NCBI RefSeq assembly: GCF_001866075.3
Contig: NZ_CP063356.1
Span: 3,028,164-3,092,163, forward strand
Direction: 5' to 3'
Source: Anaerobacillus isosaccharinicus
Lineage (GTDB): Bacteria; Bacillota; Bacilli; Bacillales; Anaerobacillaceae
DNA: 64,000 nt
Under the pieces are notes generated by a model. It was given only the letters and a program-made list of their open reading frames with translations, did no database searches and was not told the DNA's origin. Each line of letters begins with the position of its first letter. The first letter of the stretch is position 1. This document shows positions 25,729 through 34,615 of this stretch, in pieces. The position numbers and the translations under genes were made by a program.

Positions 25729-26526
25729 GTGGCTGAATCAATTGTTGTTAAGTGTGGGGGAAGTACATTAAAAGAGCTATCAGATTCATTTTTTTTAAGT
25801 ATGAAACTCCTAAAAGATATCAATATAACTCCAATCATCGTTCATGGTGGTGGTCCAGAAATAAATGCTCTATTAAATAAATTAGAAGTTTCAAGTGAGT
25901 TTGTTAACGGTCTACGTAAAACAACATTAGAAGTTCTAGAAGTAGCTGAAATGGTGTTAACAGGAAAGGTTAATAAAGCAATCGTTACGAAACTTCAAAA
26001 AGCTGGACTTACTAGCATCGGAATTTCAGGCTGTGACGCCTCATTACTTAAAGCATTGCCAATAAATAAAGCTCAACTCGGCTTTGTAGGGCAAGTAACA
26101 GATGTAAACAGTGAATTTCTCCAACAATTAATTTCACTGAATATTGTCCCAGTTATTGCCCCAATCGGTATTGATGATGAAGGTAATCATTATAACATCA
26201 ATGCTGATACAGCGGCTGGAGCAGTTGCCGAAAGCATTCATGCAAAAAAGATGATTTTTGTTACGGATGTCCCAGGAATTTTGAAAAATAACGAGTTGCA
26301 AAAAGTTGTGACTGTTACGGAAATTAATGAAATGATTAATGATGGTACAATTTACGGCGGAATGATCCCAAAAGTAAAAGCTGCAATTAAATGCCTCCAA
26401 GGAAATATTGAAGAAGTCTATATTATCAATGGCAAAGGTGGCAACCTTATGGCAGGCGGAGAATTAGTCGGGACCAAGATCGTTAAAGTAAAAGAACTAG
26501 TGACAGCTGAGAGTGTAAAGTCATAA
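25729..26526 (+). CDS. argB: Acetylglutamate kinase
   Basis: This 265-residue amino acid kinase phosphorylates N-acetylglutamate. VVKCGGSTLKEL holds the ATP-site lysine, IIVHGGGPEINALLNKL the substrate loop, and YNINADTAAGAVAESIHAKK the second nucleotide motif. The start is GTG 25729 after AAGGAGGAG. It lies 18 bases after argJ. The N-terminus lacks the extra helix typical of arginine-inhibited hexameric kinases, so feedback control is probably exerted elsewhere; that is inference from length only. Confidence 0.95.
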   Translation: MAESIVVKCGGSTLKELSDSFFLSMKLLKDINITPIIVHGGGPEINALLNKLEVSSEFVNGLRKTTLEVLEVAEMVLTGKVNKAIVTKLQKAGLTSIGISGCDASLLKALPINKAQLGFVGQVTDVNSEFLQQLISLNIVPVIAPIGIDDEGNHYNINADTAAGAVAESIHAKKMIFVTDVPGILKNNELQKVVTVTEINEMINDGTIYGGMIPKVKAAIKCLQGNIEEVYIINGKGGNLMAGGELVGTKIVKVKELVTAESVKS

Positions 26527-26571
26527 GAATAATGAATTATGTTTAGTGAAGCTTCGAAGCAACGCTTAAAA

Positions 26572-26632
26572 CATTCTACATTCTACATTTTACATTTTAC
26601 ATTTTACATTTTACATTCTACATTCTACATTT
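26572..26632 (+). repeat. ATTCTACATT dispersed repeat, copy C, inside the arg operon
   Basis: About eight tandem heptamers (TTCTACA or TTTTACA) fill the argB-argD gap, and the ribosome site of argD follows immediately. Upstream at 26550-26559 is GCTTCGAAGC, the same kind of centre as in copy E. This is the longest array in the window. Confidence 0.8.
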
Positions 26633-26647
26633 AAAGAGGGTGTTTCT

Positions 26648-27802
26648 ATGAGTAATTTATTTCCTACGTATAATAAATGGCCGATTACAGTGAAAGAAGC
26701 AAATGGTACCACACTTATAGATGATAACGGAAAGCGGTATTTAGATTTTGTTGCTGGAATCGCAGTATGTAATCTTGGGCATTGTCATCCTCACGTCAAT
26801 CAGGCAATTAAAAACCAATTAGATAAAGTCCTTCATGTTTCTAATTTGTTTCATATTGAGGGGCAAGATGATGTTGCCAATCAGTTAGTTTCCAACTCTA
26901 GTGGTGATTTAGTATTCTTTTGCAACAGTGGCACCGAAGCAAATGAAGCTGCGATTAAACTAGTAAGAAAAGCGACAAATAAGAAAAAAATAATTACATT
27001 TTACCAATCGTTTCATGGACGAACAATGGGAAGTTTATCAGCTACTGGACAAGATAAAATTCATCAAGGGTTTGGACCATTACTTGAGGGGTTCACATAT
27101 GTTCCATTTAACGACTGCGATGCTTTAAAAGCGGTAGTAGATCACGAAGCTGCAGCAATCATTCTTGAAGTCATTCAAGGTGAAGGTGGCGTTCATGAAG
27201 TTACTAGTGAATTTATTGAGACAATAAATATGTTAAAAGAAAAACACAAGCTATTAGTTGTCGTTGATGAAGTACAAACAGGAATTGGCAGAACTGGTAA
27301 GGCATTTGGCTATCAGCACTACAACTTATCTCCAGATATTATTACAGTAGCTAAAGGTTTAGGAAATGGTTTTCCTGTCGGAGGATTAATTGGAAAACAA
27401 CATTTGATCGAAGCATTTGGACCAGGAAGTCATGGGTCAACCTTTGGTGGAAATCCTCTAGCTATGGCAGCAGCAACAGCTACGACAGAGACAATTTTTA
27501 CTGAAGAATTCTTAAATGAGGTCTTGGATAAAGGAAATTATATCTTCTCAAAGTTAAAAAATGCGATTCAATCATCAATTGTTAAACAAGTTCGTGGTAA
27601 AGGCTTAATGATTGGTATTGAGTGTCACCAAGACGTAAGTTCCTTCATATCATCATTAAGAGATGATGGTTTATTAGTATTAAATGCAGGGCCAAACGTC
27701 ATAAGACTCTTACCACCACTTACTGTTTCATATAAGGAAATAGATCAAGCAGTTGAATCAATTGCTTCTGTATTAAATAAAGTAACTGTAAATTCAAATT
27801 AA
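26648..27802 (+). CDS. argD: Acetylornithine aminotransferase
   Basis: The 384-residue class III PLP aminotransferase converts N-acetylglutamate semialdehyde to N-acetylornithine. Visible motifs are FVAGIAVCNLGHCHP, FFCNSGTEANEAAIKL, the cofactor region LLVVVDEVQTGIGRTGK, the PLP lysine in TVAKGLGNGFPVGG, and GSHGSTFGGNPLA. It is full length. The repeat-filled gap before it is the only large gap in the biosynthetic run and could weaken transcription or RNA stability; that is inference. Confidence 0.95.
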   Translation: MSNLFPTYNKWPITVKEANGTTLIDDNGKRYLDFVAGIAVCNLGHCHPHVNQAIKNQLDKVLHVSNLFHIEGQDDVANQLVSNSSGDLVFFCNSGTEANEAAIKLVRKATNKKKIITFYQSFHGRTMGSLSATGQDKIHQGFGPLLEGFTYVPFNDCDALKAVVDHEAAAIILEVIQGEGGVHEVTSEFIETINMLKEKHKLLVVVDEVQTGIGRTGKAFGYQHYNLSPDIITVAKGLGNGFPVGGLIGKQHLIEAFGPGSHGSTFGGNPLAMAAATATTETIFTEEFLNEVLDKGNYIFSKLKNAIQSSIVKQVRGKGLMIGIECHQDVSSFISSLRDDGLLVLNAGPNVIRLLPPLTVSYKEIDQAVESIASVLNKVTVNSN

Positions 27803-27879
27803 ATTTTTTTTAATTATGTTTGTATAAAAATCCAATGTGTGTAATTAATATTCACTCGTTAAATAGAGGGGGAAGGGCA

Positions 27880-28959
27880 GTGAAGGGCTATTTAGTTTTA
27901 TCAACAGGGGAAGTTTTCGAAGGAGAATTATTAGGTGAAAGCAAAGAAGTTTACGGAGAAGTTGTTTTTTTTACAGGGATGACTGGTTATGAAGAAGTAA
28001 TAACTGATCCATCCTTTAAAGGGCAAATGGTTGTATTTACGTATCCTTTAATCGGTAATTATGGAATAAATGGAGATGATCAAGAAAGTAAAGCGCCACA
28101 ACCATCTGCTTTAATAATGCAAAGTTGTCGAAGTCAGGGATATCACTATCAGTCTCATGAATCATTAGAAAAGTATGCTAATAAATACTCAATTCCTGTT
28201 TTAGTTGGGGTAGATACAAGAGCAGTTGTAAAAAGAATTCGCGAATTAGGAGATATGGGTGCAATTATAACGACAAATCCAGAGATGATTGACTTTAGTA
28301 CAAAACAGGTAATTGGAACAAGAAACCTAGTTGAAGAAGTATCTACGACGAAAATCGAAACGTTTGGTCAAGGTGATTTTCACGTTGTAATGATCGACTT
28401 TGGTTACAAGAAGTCAATTTTAACATCGCTAATTAAATTAGGGTGCAAGGTCACAGTTGTTCCTTTTGATACCGACGAAAAAACAATAAATAATCTAAAA
28501 CCAGATGGGATTTTCTTATCAAATGGACCAGGGAACCCCAAAAAATTGCTTCATTTGACTGAACAAATTAAACGATTAGCAACAACTTACCCTACAATGG
28601 GAATTTGTTTAGGACATCAATTATTAGCTCTTGCATTTGGGGGAGATACACAAAAGTTGAGGTTTGGACATCGTGGTGCTAATCAACCAGTTCAAGATAT
28701 ATTGACTAAAAAAGTTTATATTACGTCACAAAATCATAGCTATTTCGTAACGGATGAGAGCTTAAAGAAAACAGGGTTTACCCCTCGTTATATAAATATT
28801 AATGACAGATCAATTGAAGGAATGTCACATATTCTATATCCAATTACATCTGTACAATTTCACCCAGAGGCTCATCCTGGTCCAACAGATTCAGAAGAGA
28901 TTTTTCTACATTTTCTAACGGACATGAGTAGTAAGAGGAGAGAAAAAGTTTATGCCTAA
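27880..28959 (+). CDS. carA: Carbamoyl-phosphate synthase small subunit (arginine-linked)
   Basis: The ~359-residue glutaminase subunit supplies ammonia to CarB. The N-terminal CPSase_sm domain begins VKGYLVLSTGEVFEG, and the class I amidotransferase has its Cys nucleophile in MGICLGHQLLALAFGG with the His/Glu pair in QFHPEAHPGPTDSEE. I choose GTG 27880, preceded by GAGGGGGAAGGG, over an earlier in-frame ATG at 27820 whose extra 20 residues are not family-like. It overlaps carB by eight bases. Position in the arg operon marks it as the arginine-specific enzyme. Confidence 0.93.
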   Translation: MKGYLVLSTGEVFEGELLGESKEVYGEVVFFTGMTGYEEVITDPSFKGQMVVFTYPLIGNYGINGDDQESKAPQPSALIMQSCRSQGYHYQSHESLEKYANKYSIPVLVGVDTRAVVKRIRELGDMGAIITTNPEMIDFSTKQVIGTRNLVEEVSTTKIETFGQGDFHVVMIDFGYKKSILTSLIKLGCKVTVVPFDTDEKTINNLKPDGIFLSNGPGNPKKLLHLTEQIKRLATTYPTMGICLGHQLLALAFGGDTQKLRFGHRGANQPVQDILTKKVYITSQNHSYFVTDESLKKTGFTPRYININDRSIEGMSHILYPITSVQFHPEAHPGPTDSEEIFLHFLTDMSSKRREKVYA

Positions 28960-31900
28960 ACGTCAAGACATTAACAAAATTTTAGTAATTGGCTCTGGAC
29001 CCATAGTCATTGGGCAAGCTGCTGAATTTGATTATGCGGGAACACAGGCTTGTCTTGCATTAAAAGAAGAAGGGTGCAAAGTCATCCTAATTAATAACAA
29101 TCCTGCAACTGTTATGACGGATAATGCATGTGCTGATGTCGTATATTTTGAACCATTGACGGTAGAAAGTGTTGAAAAAATCATTAAAAAAGAACAACCA
29201 GATGGAATTCTAGCGACACTTGGGGGACAAACGGGCTTAAATCTAGCGTTATCCCTTCATAATGAAGGTGTCTTAGCCAAATACGGAGTACCACTTTTAG
29301 GAACGCCAATTGAGTCAATCATGAAGGGAGAAGATCGGGAAGAATTTCGTGCCCTTATGCATGAATTAGATGAGCCGGTTCCTGATAGTGAAATAGTTGA
29401 AACAGTTGAAGCTGCTCTAGCGTTTGCCAATCAAATTGGTTATCCTATTATCGTTCGCCCTGCCTATACGCTAGGTGGAGCAGGTGGTGGAATTGTAGAA
29501 GACGAAGTAACCTTAAAAAAGGTCGTAAAAGGCGGTCTTAATGCAAGTCCAATTAATCAATGCTTAATCGAAAAAAGTATTGCAGGTTTTAAAGAAATAG
29601 AATACGAGGTAATGAGAGATGCCAATGATACGTGCATCACTGTTTGTAACATGGAGAACATTGATCCTGTGGGCATCCATACCGGAGATTCGATTGTCGT
29701 GGCTCCGTCACAAACACTAACTGATGTTGAATACCAAATGCTCCGCTCAGTTTCAGTAAAAATAATTCGGGCACTGGGAATTGTTGGTGGATGCAATATT
29801 CAATTTGCCCTTGACCCATATAGCAAACAGTATTATTTAATCGAAGTAAATCCTCGTGTTAGCAGGTCAAGTGCGCTAGCGTCTAAGGCAACAGGCTATC
29901 CAATCGCGCGGATCGCAGCCAAACTAAGCCTAGGTTACCATTTACATGAATTATTAAACCCCGTAACTGGTCACACGTATGCAAGCTTTGAGCCAGCTCT
30001 AGACTATTGCGTAGTTAAGTTTCCACGGTGGCCATTTGATAAATTTCCTCATGCAAATCGTAAGTTAGGGACGCAAATGAAAGCAACTGGTGAAGTGATG
30101 GCTATTGAAAGAAATCTAGAGTCTGCATTTCAAAAAGCAGTTCGTTCTTTAGATATGAAGGGAATTTCAGGTCTAGAAATGTCCGCTGTTAAAAAATTAA
30201 CAGTTGAAAAGTTATGGAGCAGTGTGAAAGAAGCTGATGACCTTCGCTTTTTTGCAATCTTAGAGTTATTACGTCGCGGGGCAACAACAGAAGAGATCCA
30301 TCTTTCAACAAAAATTAATTATTTTTACTTAGATAGTTGGAAGTTTTTAATTGAACAGGAACAAGCAGCACAAGAACTTTCATTATTAACAGTTACAAAA
30401 GTACAATTACAACAATTAAAAATAAATGGCTTCTCAGATGAGTGGTTAGCCAAGGTTTGGAAAGTCTCAGAAGACGATCTCCGTAAAAAAAGGCATGACT
30501 ATAATATTCACCCATCCTACAAAATGGTTGATACTTGTGCAGGAGAATTTATAGCTAAAACTTCTTATTATTATTCTAGCTGGTCTGGCGAGCAAGATGT
30601 AGAGATAGAAACAAATAAGAAAAAAATCATCATTATCGGTTCTGGGCCTATTCGAATTGGTCAAGGAATTGAGTTCGATTATTGTTCAGTCCATGGAGTT
30701 TTAGCTCTAAAGCAACAAAATTATGAAGCAATTTTAATAAATAATAATCCAGAAACAGTCAGTACAGACTATGAAATTGCAGATCGACTTTATTTTGAGC
30801 CATTAACAACAGAAGATGTACTGAATATTATTGAACTTGAAAAAGCAGATGGTGTCATCGTTCAGTTAGGTGGTCAAACTGCCATTTCACTAGTGAAAAA
30901 ATTAGAAGCAGCCGGTGTACCACTTTTAGGAACTAATCATGACACGATTGATAAGTTAGAAGATCGTGACCTATTTTATCAATTTATGAAAAAAGTGAAT
31001 GTTCCACATATTCCTGGAGTAACAGCTTTTGATGAAGTTGACCTACTAAACAAAGGAAATGAAATAGGTTTTCCAGTTTTAATTCGTCCTTCTTATGTTA
31101 TCGGAGGGCAAGGGATGATGATTTTTTACTCTCGAGAGGAAATGGTTGATTATATTAACGATGAATTGACCTCGCTAGCGTTTCCTATATTACTAGATGC
31201 CTTCTTTCCTGGAATGGAAGTAGAGGTAGATGCTTTAACAGATGGAAAAGACATTGTTGTTCCAGGAATGTTTCAGCATATTGAAAGAGCTGGGGTTCAT
31301 TCAGGTGATAGTATCTCAGTCATACCGCCAATAAGCGTTACGCAAGCTCATAAAGACACAATCATTGATTATACAAAGCGAATTGCCACTGGAATGGATT
31401 TCAAAGGCATTTTTAATATTCAGTTTGTCATTTTTAGAGATGAGGTTTTTGTTCTAGAAGTAAATCCTAGGGCATCCAGAACGGTGCCTATCTTAAGTAA
31501 AATTACAGGAATAAACATGATTGCTCTTACCATCAATCTTCTGATGAACAAAAAGTTATCAAGCCTTGTAGATACTTTAGGTTATCAAGCTGAACCACCG
31601 TATTTTACAGTAAAAGCACCAGTATTTTCTTATTCGAAACTACCTGATGTCGATCCTAAGTTGGAAGCGGAAATGAAGTCGACAGGAGAGTTAATTTCTA
31701 TAAGTGAAACAATCGAAGAAGCGTTTCGAAAAGCATTTGTTTGGGGAGAACGTGACATACCACCAATGTTCAAGAAGAAAGGCAGCGTTTATTGTGAAAT
31801 TGGTGATAGTCAAAAAAATGACTTTGTCGCAATTAAAGAATTATTAGAAAAGCTCCAATATGAAGTAGTTGAAGAAACTAATCAGACATTTGAAGAATGG

Positions 31901-32128
31901 GTAGAAAATGACCAGAGTGTTTGCTATTTATCTGTTGAAACGAATGATTTACAGTCGAAACAGAGGCGAAAAGAAGCCTTAAAAAATCGTATAACAGTTG
32001 TCACGGAGTTATCAACATTTACGGTTATGGTCAGAAGTTTAAAGACGAATGATTACACTGTAAATCCGATCAATCATTGGCTAAAAAAATATGAGAACGT
32101 TAAGGAAACCTCAGTTAATACAATATAA
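28952..32128 (+). CDS. carB: Carbamoyl-phosphate synthase large subunit (arginine-linked)
   Basis: The 1058-residue protein has the two homologous halves of the large subunit, each with a pre-ATP-grasp GSGPIVIGQAAEFDYAGTQA-type motif (residues ~12 and ~560) and an ATP-grasp domain (RPAYTLGGAGGG; RPSYVIGGQGMM). The C-terminal allosteric MGS-like region (from about residue 930) looks short and diverged. It condenses bicarbonate, ammonia and ATP into carbamoyl phosphate for ArgF. ATG 28952 lies inside the end of carA, giving coupled translation. Confidence 0.95.
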   Translation: MPKRQDINKILVIGSGPIVIGQAAEFDYAGTQACLALKEEGCKVILINNNPATVMTDNACADVVYFEPLTVESVEKIIKKEQPDGILATLGGQTGLNLALSLHNEGVLAKYGVPLLGTPIESIMKGEDREEFRALMHELDEPVPDSEIVETVEAALAFANQIGYPIIVRPAYTLGGAGGGIVEDEVTLKKVVKGGLNASPINQCLIEKSIAGFKEIEYEVMRDANDTCITVCNMENIDPVGIHTGDSIVVAPSQTLTDVEYQMLRSVSVKIIRALGIVGGCNIQFALDPYSKQYYLIEVNPRVSRSSALASKATGYPIARIAAKLSLGYHLHELLNPVTGHTYASFEPALDYCVVKFPRWPFDKFPHANRKLGTQMKATGEVMAIERNLESAFQKAVRSLDMKGISGLEMSAVKKLTVEKLWSSVKEADDLRFFAILELLRRGATTEEIHLSTKINYFYLDSWKFLIEQEQAAQELSLLTVTKVQLQQLKINGFSDEWLAKVWKVSEDDLRKKRHDYNIHPSYKMVDTCAGEFIAKTSYYYSSWSGEQDVEIETNKKKIIIIGSGPIRIGQGIEFDYCSVHGVLALKQQNYEAILINNNPETVSTDYEIADRLYFEPLTTEDVLNIIELEKADGVIVQLGGQTAISLVKKLEAAGVPLLGTNHDTIDKLEDRDLFYQFMKKVNVPHIPGVTAFDEVDLLNKGNEIGFPVLIRPSYVIGGQGMMIFYSREEMVDYINDELTSLAFPILLDAFFPGMEVEVDALTDGKDIVVPGMFQHIERAGVHSGDSISVIPPISVTQAHKDTIIDYTKRIATGMDFKGIFNIQFVIFRDEVFVLEVNPRASRTVPILSKITGINMIALTINLLMNKKLSSLVDTLGYQAEPPYFTVKAPVFSYSKLPDVDPKLEAEMKSTGELISISETIEEAFRKAFVWGERDIPPMFKKKGSVYCEIGDSQKNDFVAIKELLEKLQYEVVEETNQTFEEWVENDQSVCYLSVETNDLQSKQRRKEALKNRITVVTELSTFTVMVRSLKTNDYTVNPINHWLKKYENVKETSVNTI

Positions 32129-32149
32129 AATTAAAAGGATGTGAATCGC

Positions 32150-33121
32150 TTGACTGTTTTGTCAGTACTAGAGTCAGGTATTAATATAAAAAAATTTAAA
32201 GGGAAACATTTTCTTACCTTACTTGATTTTTCTTCAGAGGAAATTAAAGAGCTAATTGATTTTTCCCTTTTGTTAAAAAAATACCAAAAAGAAGGGGTGC
32301 CACACCCATTCTTGTCAGGAAAAACATTGGCAATGATCTTTGAAAAATCTTCTACAAGAACAAGAGTGTCCTTTGAAGTAGGAATGACACAACTTGGGGG
32401 TTCTGCTCTATTTTTAAGTTCAAAAGACTCTCAGTTAGGGAGAGGGGAGCCTATTTCAGATACTGCTCAAGTTCTTTCTAGATATGTAGATGGGATCATG
32501 ATTCGAACACATGGTCACGAAATCATTACAAAGCTAGCAAACTATTCAACCGTTCCTGTAATTAATGCGTTGACAGATGATTTTCATCCCTGCCAAGCAA
32601 TGGCTGACATCATGACGATTTTAGAGGTGAAAGGGACCTTTAAGGGCCTAAAAACAGTTTACGTTGGTGATGGAAACAATGTAGCCCACTCGCTATTAAT
32701 TGCTTGTGCAAAAGTCGGGATCGATGTAACGATCGCAACACCAAAGGGTTATGAACCAAAAGAATGGATTGTTAAAGAAATTGAATCGATTTGTGAGGAA
32801 ACAGGTGCAAAATTCACTTTAACTAATGACCCTATTGAGGCTGTTTTGGGAGCAGATGTTATTTATACAGATGTCTGGACGAGTATGGGTTACGAAGAAG
32901 AAACTGCTAAAAGGCTTGAAGATTTTAAAGCATTCCAGGTAAATGAAGCGCTAATGAGTTATGCTAAGGAAGATTACATGTTCCTTCACTGCTTACCTGC
33001 TCACCGTGGTGAAGAGGTTACCGTTGAAGTAATTGATGGTGCAAACTCACATATATTCCATCAAGCAGAAAATCGCCTCCACGTCCAAAAGGCAATTTTA
33101 GTTGCGTTGATGAGTAACTAA
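32150..33121 (+). CDS. argF: Ornithine carbamoyltransferase
   Basis: The ~323-residue enzyme makes citrulline from ornithine and carbamoyl phosphate. The carbamoyl-phosphate site SSTRTRVSFE, ornithine-loop DVWTSMG and catalytic HCLPAHRGEE are all present, as is DDFHPCQAMAD. I choose TTG 32150 (MTVLSVLESG), seven bases after AAAGGATGTGA, rather than the in-frame GTG 32141 within that site. It closes the arginine cluster and is followed by a terminator. Confidence 0.95.
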   Translation: MTVLSVLESGINIKKFKGKHFLTLLDFSSEEIKELIDFSLLLKKYQKEGVPHPFLSGKTLAMIFEKSSTRTRVSFEVGMTQLGGSALFLSSKDSQLGRGEPISDTAQVLSRYVDGIMIRTHGHEIITKLANYSTVPVINALTDDFHPCQAMADIMTILEVKGTFKGLKTVYVGDGNNVAHSLLIACAKVGIDVTIATPKGYEPKEWIVKEIESICEETGAKFTLTNDPIEAVLGADVIYTDVWTSMGYEEETAKRLEDFKAFQVNEALMSYAKEDYMFLHCLPAHRGEEVTVEVIDGANSHIFHQAENRLHVQKAILVALMSN

Positions 33122-33137
33122 ATTATTTTATAAAAGC

Positions 33138-33176
33138 AAAAGAAGACAAAAGCGCCAAACTTTTGTCTTCTTTTTT
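33138..33176 (+). terminator. Terminator of the arginine operon
   Basis: AAAAGAAGACAAAAG and CTTTTGTCTTCTTTTTT form a 15-bp stem around CGCCAAA, ending in six Ts. Confidence 0.88.
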
Positions 33177-33214
33177 AGTATTCACAAAATATTCACATAC
33201 AGATAATGTCGATT

Positions 33215-33257
33215 TGTGATGATTGTCACAGATTATCAATTTAAGTATGAGTAGAAT
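33215..33257 (+). promoter_or_regulatory. Fnr-type promoter upstream of a gene-free region
   Basis: A perfect TGTGA-N6-TCACA lies at 33215-33230. TAGAAT at 33252-33257 is exactly at the -10 position for a site centred at -41.5, giving a start near 33264. No protein-coding gene follows on this strand before the terminator at 33497-33528. Confidence 0.75.
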
Positions 33258-33263
33258 AAAAAA

Positions 33264-33528
33264 TGTAAGCAGCACGAGGTTTATCTAGCAAAAACGCTCT
33301 ATTATTTATTTAATGATCGCCCAAAATCTTTAAGTAAATATAGTTTTTGTTACTTAGATCATTTAGCTAAGCTAATTTGTGGATAGACAAAGTATAACAT
33401 CTACTAAAGTGTTGCCAAATAACAACGTTAATAATATGTAAATGCATGAAATAATTCTTTTTTGTTCATTTGACCCCCAATCTTTTGAACATTGGAAATG
33501 ACGAGTCCCAAGTCGTCATTTTTTTTTT
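33264..33528 (+). ncRNA. Candidate Fnr-dependent small RNA
   Basis: The interval between an Fnr-type promoter and a strong terminator (AATGACGA/TCGTCATT stem plus eight more Ts) contains no open frame with a ribosome site. Just before the terminator, GTTCA (33464-33468) and TGAAC (33486-33490) form a stem whose 17-base loop contains CCCCC (33474-33478). C-rich loops are the seed regions of Bacillus/Staphylococcus regulatory RNAs such as RoxS/RsaE and FsrA. A second possible -10, TATAAC at 33393-33398, would give a ~125-base RNA. Whether it is a RoxS homologue or a new RNA cannot be decided by eye. Confidence 0.5.
33497..33528 (+). terminator. Terminator of the candidate small RNA
   Basis: AATGACGA (33497-33504) pairs with TCGTCATT (33513-33520), followed by TTTTTTTT. 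Confidence 0.85.
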
Positions 33529-33570
33529 GTCTATTAGTTATAGTAAACTTTGCAATTGTCTATTCATAAG

Positions 33571-33613
33571 AAAAACTAAGGCAGAAAGTCAACGAACTTT
33601 TGCCTTAGTTTTT
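33571..33613 (-). terminator. Terminator of the Crp/Fnr gene at 33612
   Basis: AAAAACTAAGGCA and TGCCTTAGTTTTT arms with an inner AAAGT/ACTTT stem lie just beyond the stop codon. A/T runs on both sides would let it work from either strand. Confidence 0.85.
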
Positions 33614-34298
33614 AATTTATATAATTTTGTAATAAATCCATATTATGAATGACTAAATAGCCGTCCTTTTTTGTAACAATATTTTGTTGTTTCAATTGAT
33701 TCATAAGACGGGTAACGCTCTCTCTTGTGGCCCCAAAAAAGCTACCGAGGTCCTCGTGCGTAAGTTTTAACTTAATTGTGATACCATCATTATTTACAAC
33801 ACCATATTCTTCAGATAAACGAACTAGCGTTGCTGCTAGTGCACCAAACTTCCCATAAAGAGCAACGTCTCTCAAAGTTGTTTGAGAAATACGCAATCTT
33901 TCAGAGACAAAGCGAAACATCGAAATTGCAAGTTGTGGATGTTGAAGTAAGAAAGATTCAAGTTCATCATTTTTTATAAAAGAGACAAATCCACCTTCAA
34001 TACAGGCGGCTGTAGCAGGATAAGTATTTCCACCTTTTGAAAATAAAGCTACTTCAGCAAACATATCCCCAGGCTGCCTGATACTTAATGTAATTTCTTT
34101 TCCATCAGGAGTACTTTTACTAATCCGAACTTTTCCTTCATTTATAAAAAAGATTGCTTCTGCTGGGTCATATTCATGAAAAAGAACTTCACCTTTAGTC
34201 ATTTTTTTTGTTTGGATAATTTCAGATATTTGTCCTCTTTGATCTGCTGGAAGTGCAGAAAAAATTGGAATATTATCAATAAAACAGGTACTAGACAT
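33612..34298 (-). CDS. Crp/Fnr-family regulator without an iron-sulfur cysteine cluster
   Basis: The 228-residue protein has an N-terminal cyclic-nucleotide-binding-like domain (GEVLFHEYDPAEAIFFINEGKVRI, GDMFAEVALF), a long dimer helix, and a Crp-type helix-turn-helix (LTHEDLGSFFGATRESVTRLMNQLKQQ). The recognition helix RESVTR should read TGTGA half-sites. Unlike the two other Crp/Fnr proteins in this window it lacks the C-terminal CxxCx4C motif; it holds only isolated cysteines. It may sense another signal, such as nitric oxide via heme or a ligand. It borders the anaerobic block and has palindromes upstream. ATG 34298 follows AAAGGGGCTGG. Confidence 0.85.
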   Translation of the reverse strand: MSSTCFIDNIPIFSALPADQRGQISEIIQTKKMTKGEVLFHEYDPAEAIFFINEGKVRISKSTPDGKEITLSIRQPGDMFAEVALFSKGGNTYPATAACIEGGFVSFIKNDELESFLLQHPQLAISMFRFVSERLRISQTTLRDVALYGKFGALAATLVRLSEEYGVVNNDGITIKLKLTHEDLGSFFGATRESVTRLMNQLKQQNIVTKKDGYLVIHNMDLLQNYIN

Positions 34299-34332
34299 GA
34301 TTCCAGCCCCTTTTTATAAAATAAAATTACAT

Positions 34333-34348
34333 TGTAACATTGATCACA
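34333..34348. promoter_or_regulatory. Fnr/Crp-like box near the crp/fnr start
   Basis: TGTAA-N6-TCACA, one mismatch to consensus, lies 35-50 bases before the start codon at 34298. A minus-strand TATAAA lies at 34318-34313. The position would overlap the core promoter and suggests autorepression. Confidence 0.4.
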
Positions 34349-34442
34349 TTTTTCCTCTAAATAATTTAGTAAGCTTATTATAGGAATACTATGTGAAAAA
34401 AGATATTTCTATACATAATAACGATACCATAAATTTCTTAAA

Positions 34443-34468
34443 ACAGGTATGAAAATCATCACACCTGT
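34443..34468. promoter_or_regulatory. Extended Crp/Fnr-like palindrome in the divergent intergenic region
   Basis: ACAGGTATGA and TCACACCTGT form a 10-bp inverted repeat (nine of ten paired) about a 6-base centre; the inner part is TATGA-N6-TCACA. Its outer ACAGGT arms extend beyond the usual Fnr core. It lies between the crp/fnr gene and the LpdD-like gene. Confidence 0.45.
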
Positions 34469-34539
34469 ATTAAGTCTTGAATGAATGTTTCTTATTTCGA
34501 CACATATCGCTAAGTTAATTTTAAGTTAAAAATCCCTAC

Positions 34540-34582
34540 TGTGATTTGCTTCACATTAATTCTAATTTGAATTTGGTAAGAT
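34540..34582 (+). promoter_or_regulatory. Fnr-type promoter of the LpdD-like gene
   Basis: A perfect TGTGA-N6-TCACA at 34540-34555 is followed by TAAGAT at 34577-34582, exactly the -10 spacing for a site at -41.5. The gene starts 34 bases downstream. Confidence 0.8.
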
Positions 34583-34615
34583 AGGTTCAAATCCACTGAT
34601 GTAGGGGGAGCAGAT

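Noticed and set aside
33470-33652. 60-residue open frame after argF
   Set aside because: It runs through two strong terminators and the end of the crp/fnr gene; no start context. The region fits a non-coding RNA better.
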